A stretch of DNA of 64,000 bases from Calliopum simillimum (lineage: Eukaryota; Arthropoda; Insecta; Diptera; Lauxaniidae): assembly GCA_951812925.1 (NCBI GenBank), contig OX638369.1, forward strand, positions 130,599,287 to 130,663,286, written 5' to 3'. Under the pieces are notes generated by a model. That model saw nothing but the letters and a program-made list of their open reading frames with translations, was not told the DNA's origin and did not search any database. Of this stretch, positions 53,201 to 62,200 are shown piece after piece. Each line of letters starts with the position of its first letter. Within the stretch, counting starts at the first letter, position 1. Made by a program: the position numbers and the translations under genes.

Positions 53201-56200
53201 GCAGTCTAAAAAAAATTCTCCGGGAATATTTCTGTTTACTTATCGTTTAAATGATGTATAAAAAAATTTTCACTCGTGACTCCTCGACTAAATTTTGAGA
53301 TAATCGCTTTTCCAATTGGGGCATTTTACCATACAAAAAGAAAAAAAATTTTTTTTAACTACATTAAACAAAAATCAAAATAATCACAATCGATGTGTTT
53401 TGCAATTCCAAACGCGAATACAACCTCAGAATTGCTCTATCGTGTATAGTTTATGAGATATTTTAACCTAAAGACCAAAAAAAGTTGTTTTTTGCCATTT
53501 TCTGAAGCTATATAACTATGTATGTAACATATCATTTATTCGTCAAATGTGGCCTAGATACTTCAAAGCCCCAATCTTTTTCTTTAAAACCTAATTAAAA
53601 TTATATTTATATCTTTATGTTTCTAAGAGATATCGTAGACCGAAATATTGTCAAAACGGGTTTTTTGCACTTTTGTGTCTTTTTAGGATATCTTTGAAGA
53701 ACAAAAAGATATCAACATAATTTAAATTAGTTTTTAAAGGCAAAGATTAGGACTTTAAAGTTGCTTACATGATTAAACGAAATTAAAATTTCTTTCACAT
53801 TTTAAACATGTTCAACGAACTGACCATTTCAAAATTCAGCCGTATGCCATACACGTAACAACAACACGGGGTGTCAAACGGCTGAATTTAGAAGTAGTCG
53901 GTTCGTTGAACATGTTTAAAATGTGAAACAAATTTTAATTTCGTTAAATCTGGTAAGCAACTTTAAAGTCCTAATCTTTACCTTTAAAAGCTAATTTAAA
54001 TTATGTTGATATCTTTTTGTTCTTCAAAGATATCCTAACCTAAAAAGACACAAAAGTGCAAAAAACCCGTTTTGACAATATTTCGGTCTACGATATCTCT
54101 TAGAAACATGAAGATATAAATATAATTTAAATTAGGTTTTAAAGGAAAAGATTGGGGCTTTGAAGTATCTAGGCCACATTTGACGAATAAATGATATGTC
54201 ACATAGTTATATAGCTTCAGAAAATGGCAAAAAACGACTTTTTTTGGTCTTTAGGTTACAATACCTCATAAACTATACACGATAGAGCAATTCTGAGGTT
54301 GGATTCACGTTTAGTTTCATTGCAAAACACATCGATTGTGATTATTTTGATTTCTGTTTAATGAAGTTAAAAAAATTTTTTTTTCTTTTTGTATGGGAAA
54401 ATGCCCCAATTGGAAAAGCAATTAGCTCAAAATTTAGTCGAGGAGTCACTAGTGAAAATTGTTTTTAAATTTGAACTGTCAAACTTTTTGTATGGATTTT
54501 GAGCATCTAAATTCTAATCTGGTTTATCCAAAAGTTCTGTAATTTTGGAGATATTGAGGCATTGGCGATTCCATTTTTTATCTCTAATTTCCACCTTGAA
54601 TAGACAATATCTTCAAAACTACATAAAAAGTTAGACAGATCAGATTTTAAAACACAAATTTTTTCCATTTTCAGGACCATTTTTTGGTTTTAATAATTGT
54701 TTGGGATGCATCAAATGTTCTATGAAATTGACCAAATTTTACGTAGTGCTTAGTTGCATCAAAAATATTATCAATAAATATTCCCGTTTTCTATATTCAG
54801 GTCCTCTTTTCGGTTTTTAGCATGGTTTGGGATGCATCAAATATTCTCTGTACATGATGCTTATTTACAGCAAAGAAAACATTTTGGTGCTTTTTTTTAT
54901 TTTTTATATTTTAAAATTTTGGGGCCTCTTATAACCCTCTAAATAAAAACTACCCACAGTTGACAAACCAAAAAAAATTATAAATTTTGATGAAAAACTC
55001 CACTTGAAGTTTCTTAAATACTGTTGAACCAAAACATTATTGTTAGAGCAAAAATTCAAGATAAATTACAAAAAAAATTGATATACAGTTTAATTTACGC
55101 GTATGTGGTTTTTTTCATTCAATATACATACTATATATTTATATGTTCAAGCCAAGAAATTATTTTCCAAATCAATGCTTGCATATAAGATGTTCATTTA
55201 AATTAAATGAAGGGCCTATAATGTGATTGGAATTACGAGCGTACGAAAAGTTGGTTCAATCTGGATTTAGGCGGTTCAACAAGCTACGTTCTTTTCTTAC
55301 CTTTTCTTGTTTGTGTATTGGTGCTACATAAAACATTAAAAGAGCAATATGTGCTGAATGCAGTACATTTTATAGATTCCCCATTAAATATAATACTTGT
55401 TGCTTGAATAATTATTAAAGCGAGATGCTAAAGCTTTTTCTACTCTCAAACCAAATACATTTTTGTTTAGAATACAATTTGAAGGTTCTTTGTAGGAAAA
55501 TTCCTGCTGTCTGGTATTATTTGGTTAGTAAAATGGCAAACGTGTTTGTTGACTCTCACAAAATAAAAAAAAAAAATAAAAAAAAATTAAACAAAAATAT
55601 ACGATTAATACTGTAGTCGAACCTACGGGTTTTGCCTTATCACCATAACTTTTATCACATTTGCGGGCATCAAATAACAACAACAACAACTACGCTTCAT
55701 AAAAATATTGTTTGTTTTTCAGGAACGACTTGAGTGTGAGTGAATAACAAACTCGATTTATTTACTTTTGTGTTGTTGTACCTACCGTGAAATTGTTGTA
55801 TGGGTGGATTTAGAAGATGGTTTATATGAGGCGTAAAAAAGTCGTTGAATTTTTTCCATAGTAACTACTTATAATTACAAATTTACAAAAACAAAACGCA
55901 TGCAGTAACTATTAATTAAATTCATCAAAGTCATAGAATGCCAGCGAGGAAGTCAGGTGATGTTCACGGAGTCGAAATTCAAATGATCATAAAGTGGACA
56001 ACATAAAGTAAAGCCAGACAAAATGAGCTTGCGACAATATATTGAAATTTATACTTTTGCTACAGAAATTTGCTTGAAGACACTTAATTATGCTCTTTAA
56101 AAAAGATATAATTTTTTAAACGCTACCGTTTCGTATTTTCAATAATGCCTTAGAAATGTTGGTTTCGCTTCTCATAATGTCGTGAGCCTAAAGATTATTA

Positions 56201-59200
56201 TTACCTTTTTCAAGTTACAAACTTTTTACGAGGCAGCATTTTTCGAAATCTGAGCATTAGACTCCTTTTAGGCGTCAAATTTTGGTACCTTTAGCTTGAA
56301 ATTTGAAGGGCTGAGAGCTATTTTTGAAGTTACAACCTAAGAATATTTGTTTTAACGAAAACAATACAAAAATGATCATAAAAGAAAACTACGGCTTGCG
56401 AGTTACCAACTTATTTGTTGGACGTATCGATATACACACAAAAAATAGAAAATAAAATTAATGAAAAAATTAACTAATACGAGGGCTGCTAGATATATTT
56501 CTGGCCTAATAATGAAAATGCAAATATTTATCGTCAAAAATGGTTTTATTGTGTTTCAAAGTATTCTCCAGCATTATTTATACACTTTTGCATGCGCTCA
56601 AACCAATTTTCGAAGCACTTTTCCTACTCCGATCGAGACACCTCCAAAACATGGTTTTTGAACGCTTCAGCAGCATCTTCTGGCGACGAAAATCTTTGAT
56701 CACGCATTTTTTTCTTGATGTTCGGGAATAGAAAGAAGTCATTGGGTGCCAAGTCAAGGCTGTACGGCGGATGACCCATCACTTCGACGTTTTGGCTGGT
56801 CAAAACGGCGCTGGTTTGAGCCGATGTGTGAGAAATCACATTGTCATGGTGAACAATGATTCGTCTTCTCTTGCTCGTTTTTCGAATTTCTACGAAGACT
56901 TCAGGCAAACAAATTGTGGTGTACTACTCAGAATTGACCGTCCTAAGTTGTTCAAGCGGAACAGTCGCCACATGACCAGTTTTGCCGAAGAAACAGGCGA
57001 CCATTTGCTTCGAAGTGCTTTTCCCATGAAGAACTTTCGTTGGATTTGGCTCGTCTTCGAAGACCCACACGGTCGACTGCTGTTTTGTTTCGGACTACGC
57101 ATAGATCCATGACTTGTCACCTGTGACGATTTTATAAACGTCTTTTGAAGCACCGCGATCGTATTTTTTCAAAATTTCTTTGCACCAATCGACACGAGCT
57201 TTTTTTTGAGCGATTGTCAAATTGTGCGGGATCCAACGAGAAAAAACCATTTTTACGGCCAGGTGTTCATCCAATATCGAATGTATTGGAGTGGAACTAA
57301 TGCCCAAAGATGCTTCTATCTCACGGTGTGTCACATGATGATCTTGCATTATCAGTTCACGCACGGCATCAATGTTCTCAGGCACAACGGCCGTTTTTGG
57401 ACGACCTTCACGGAATTCGTCTTTGAGCGAGCGTCGGCCACGATTGAATTCATGAAACCAGTTTTTCACAGTGCTATAGGATAGTGCTTTATCGTCATAT
57501 AAAGATTTAAGTTCATTGATGCACTCTTGTCGTGATAATCCACGTCGAAAGTTGTGAAAAATGAACGCACGAAAATGTTTACGAGTTAATTCCACTTTTT
57601 TGCCAAATTGATTTTTTCAAGTCACTGTAAACAACACAAATGATGGTCGTACGTTAAAACGTTTTGAGTACGTTTATGCTAAAAAATGTCAAACTTTCCA
57701 ATGGCAATGTCAGATTGCACCTAGCAACACTTAGTGTTGCCTAGGCCAGAAATATATCTAGCAGCCTACGTATAAAATATAAACCTAAAAACTAAAAAAA
57801 AAAAATAAAATTATGGTTAAAAATTTGAAAGCTTAATTTGAAAAATTAATCGAATTTGAGCCGCGAACAGCATTCATTGACAGGTACATTAAGCTAGCAG
57901 AGCGAAAATGGCAGAATTGAAAAAAAAATATGGCAGGATTATAGGCTAATTATAGGCTAATTTTGAGCCCAAACGCCGAATTTTTGGCTCTTCATTTTTT
58001 TTTTTTTAAAAATAGCTCTGCCAGCTTAAGTGTAAGCCAGCAGAGCTGTTTCGAGAAAACACATACGAGACGTATATTGAACTAAAGTAAGTAGTCAATA
58101 ATTATAGGCTATTTAAATGCCCAATCGCCAAATAAAAAGCTTTCCATTAAAAAAAAAAAGATTCTGCTAGGTTAAGTTTAAGCTAGCAGAGTGATTTCGA
58201 AAAAAAAAAAAATTTTGTACTAAAGAAAGTATTCAATAATTATAGGCTAATTATAGGCTATTTAAATGCCCCATCGCCAAAAGAAAAGCTTTTCATTTAA
58301 AAAAAAATGGAACAAATCAATTTTCTTGAAATAAGGAACTTCGAATAACAACAATTCCAAAAAAAAACAACAACAACAACAAAACTACTACAACTACAAC
58401 AAATTTACTACTACTACAACAACAGTAATTTTACATAAAAGTAGGGGTAAGTAGGGGTAAGTGGGCGGCCTGTGGCCGCTGCTCAGGATTTAAACCCGTC
58501 AGACATCCAACACCGGCTTCGCTGCGGCCTTCGGCCGCGGATCAGTCTATAATATATCCAACAAACAGTTTTGCTAGTCAAATTGCGAGCGCAATTTTTA
58601 ATAAAAATTTTTTTAAATAATAAGTAGCTACTGCGCTTGCATAAGACTGATCCGCGGCCGAAGGCCGCCGCGAAGCCGGTGTTGGATGTCTGACGCGTTT
58701 AAATCCTGAGCAGCGGCCGCAGGCCGCCCACTTACCCCTACTTTTATGTAAAATTACTGTTGTTGTAGTAGTAGTATATTTTTTGTTGTTGTAGTAGTTT
58801 TGTTGTTGTTGTTGTTTTTTTTTCTGTGGAATTGTTGTTATTCGAAGTTCCTTATTTCAAGAAAATTGACTTGGTCCATTTTTTTTTAAATGAAAAGCTT
58901 TTCTTTTGGCGATGGGGCATTTAAATAGCCTATAATTAGCCTATAATTATTGAATACTTTCTTTAGTACAAAATGTTTTTTTTTTGAAATCGCTCTGCTA
59001 GCTTAAACTTAACCTAGCAGAATATTTTTTTTTTTTTTTTAATGGAAAGCTTTTTATTTGGCGATTGAGCATTTAAATAGCCTTTAATTATTGACTACTT
59101 ACTTTAGTTCAATATACGTCCCGTATGTGTTTTCTCGAAACAGCTCTGCTGGCACGGTGGTTTTTAGAAAAATTCAACTTTTTGAAATACCACCCGCGAT

Positions 59201-62200
59201 TTTTTTCGGGGATAGTGTTGGGGGACCCTTCTAGTATCAGAATCCGGGAACCGCGAAATCGAACGTCCAGCCGTTTTTTTTTTTTTCGACATTTTAGTTT
59301 TTTTAACGATTTTTGAGAATGTCTTGGATTTATATACATATTATGTACACATATATATGTATATACGTACATATATATACTTGTATATATATACATGTGT
59401 AATATATATATATGTATGTATATATACATACATACATACATACATATAAAAGGTATCGTTTCCGCACCATTTATTTTTAAAAAAAATCGGTTTTTTCGTA
59501 TATAAAAAAACACAAACAAAAACCGGATACAGCAATAGTCACTCCAGATGTGATTTTTGATGCTTAGTCCGAATCCGGTCTTAGAATTGCTCTATTACTT
59601 CTGCACTTTGAGATATCCTTACATAAATGTTTAAAGGTCACCATTTTTTCCCTATTTTTGAAGTTATATAACAAGATAAGGTAATATTATGTTGTAAAAT
59701 CTGGAATGACAGTTAATAGCCCTAGTTTTTTTCTTGAAAACTCAATCAAACCGATAACGATATCTTTTTTTTTGTCGGAGATATCTTTACCTAAAAAGTT
59801 AAAAAAGTGCAAAAACGCGATTTTTGGCTATATTGGATGTTATATGCAGGACACACGAAATTTTTTTGTGAATTTCTATTACCAGAAACATTTGGTACTT
59901 TCTTTTGGCTTTAAATTGAGCTATCAAATGTTTATCTGCAATATTTCTCTGCAAAGTTATGTTAACTTTAAAATCACACCATAAAACTTAAAGCGAAAAA
60001 CTCGGTTTTCGGCTATATTTGAGGTTGTATACAGTACGGACGAAATTTCTCTGCTCTTTTTTACCAACCGAAGCATTTAAAACCATTCTGTATCTTCAAA
60101 ATGAGCTAACAAGTGGTCTCTTGTAATAGTTTTCTTAAAAGTTATGACTATTTTAAGACGACATGTCGCAGCAATACGTATGTAAGAAATACTCGTACAC
60201 TATATTTTAGTGGCACCCCTGTGAGTTTGCACTTCATAATGTCATAAATAAATGGTCATAACTTTGTAGAGGAATATTGCAGATGAACATTTAATAGCTC
60301 AATTGAAAGCGAAAAGAAAGTACCAAATGCTTCTGGTAATAGAAATTCACAAAAAAATTCCGTGTGTCCTGCATATAACATCCAATATAGCCAAAAATCG
60401 CGTTTTTGCACTTTTGTAACTTTTTAGGTAAAGATATCTCCGACAAAAAAAAAGATATCGTTATCGGTTTGATTGAGTTTTCAAGAAAAAAACTAGGGCT
60501 ATTCAATGTCATTCCAGATTTTACGGCATAATATTACCTTATCTTGTTATATAACTTCAAATATAGGGAAAAAAATGGTGTCCTTTAAACATTTATGTAA
60601 GGATATCTCAAAGTCCAGAAGTAATAGAGCAATTCTAAGACCGGATTCGGATTAAGCATCAAAAATCACATCTGAAGTGACTATTGCTGTATCCGGTTTT
60701 TGTTTGTGTTTTGTTATATACGAAAAAACCGATTTTTTTTAAAAATAAATGGTGCGGAAACGATACCTTTTATATGTATGTATGTATGTATGTATATATA
60801 TATACATATATATATATTACACATGTATACATATACAAGTATATATATGTACGTATATACATATATATGTGTACATAATATGTATATAAATCCGAGACAT
60901 TCCCAAAAATTGTTAAAAAAACTAAAATGTCGATAAAAAAAAAAACGGCTGGACGTTCGATTTCGCGGTTCCCGGATTCTGATACTAGAAGGATCCCCCA
61001 ACACTATCCTCGAAAAAAATCGCGGGTGGTATTTCAAAAAGTTGAAATTTTTTAAAAACCACCGTGCTGGCTTACACTTAAGCTGGCAGAGCTGTTTTTT
61101 TTTTTTAAATGAAGAGCCTAAAATTCGGCGTTTGGGCCCAAAATTAGCCTATAATTAGCCTATAATTCTGCCATATTTTTTTTTCAGTTCTGCCATTTTC
61201 GCTCTGCTAGCTTAATGTACCTTTCATTGACTATATGAATCATTCTATTGAAAAGTTAGAACTTGGCCATAAAATATATAAACGAAATTCATAAATTTTT
61301 CTTGTATTTTTCAAAATAAAAATTTATGAATTTTCCAAAATAAAAAAATTTATGAATTTCGTTCTTATATTTTATGGCCAAGTTCTAACTTTTCAATAAA
61401 ATGATTCATATAGTCAATGAATGCTGTTCGCGGCTCAAATTCGATTAATTTTTCAAATTAAGCTTTCAAATTTTTAACCATAATTTTATGTTTTTTTTTT
61501 TTAGTTTTTAGTTTTATATTTTATATTAGTTCCGATTGTTATTTTTAAGTCTGAAGTTGTAATTATAGTCTGTGCACTCATTAAAAGAGTGCAAATACAA
61601 ATATTATGTTGTTTTTTTTTTGTGTGAGATTATATAATCCCAACAAACAATTTTGTAACCTTTTCAATTTTTAAGTTTGGAAAAAGTTTATTTTCAAAGG
61701 TTTTGAAAATATTATTTTTTCTTATTTTTAAAATTGATTTGCAAAGTTAAAATCAACAATTGGAAAAAAGTTTATTTCCAAAAGTTTCAATAACCGTTTT
61801 CCAAACATTCGTAAAAATTTTTATTTTATATTTTTAATGACTTATCGAACTAAGTAAAACACAAGGCATATGAATCATAATTGGCACGTGAGGTCAGTTG
61901 ATAAGATCGTCGACTCATAATTTGGAAGTCATAGGTTCGATTCTTAGCAAACATAAATTTTTTTTTATTTTTAATTATATTAAAAATGTTTAAAAAATGT
62001 TGTTTTATGAACTTAATAAATACTAACAAAATGTGAATTGAGAAGTTAAAAAAACAATTTAAAAATATTGAATAAAAAAATTTGGAAAATATTGTATAAA
62101 AACATTTATAATAAGCTTGCTCCAAATGATTTTCAAAAACTTGATATAAAGGGGCCAGTTTCGATTATTAAATAATTAAAATTCAAGAATTTCCAAACAT

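Larger units (their letters stand above)
56472..61531. mobile_element. Composite giant palindrome with nested insertions
   Basis: The end AACTAATATAAAATATAAA (split by the mariner at 56478) pairs with 'ttttatattttatattagtt' ending at 61531. Further paired blocks are AAAATTATGGTTAAAAATTT, GAGCCGCGAACAGCATTC, AAGCTAGCAGAGCGAAAATG, GGCTAATTATAGGCTAATTT, CTCTGCCAGCTTAAGTGTAA, GCCCAATCGCCAAA and an (AAC)n/(GTT)n pair, converging near 58595. Excluding later insertions the element is about 1.5-1.7 kb. The apex is G/C-rich, with GCGGCCTTCGGCCGCGG at 58525 and its mirror at 58652. Insertions are a mariner (56480-57770), a second palindrome (59152-61066) and a small palindromic change (61222-61428). 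Confidence 0.85.

Noticed and set aside
56771..57484. Plus-strand frames of 113 and 92 codons in the mariner
   Set aside because: They are antisense to the transposase, which shows the known catalytic motifs on the minus strand.
59109..61037. Frames rich in Tyr, Ile, Cys and Val on both strands
   Set aside because: They are translations of the TA/TACA microsatellite and of mirrored palindrome arms.
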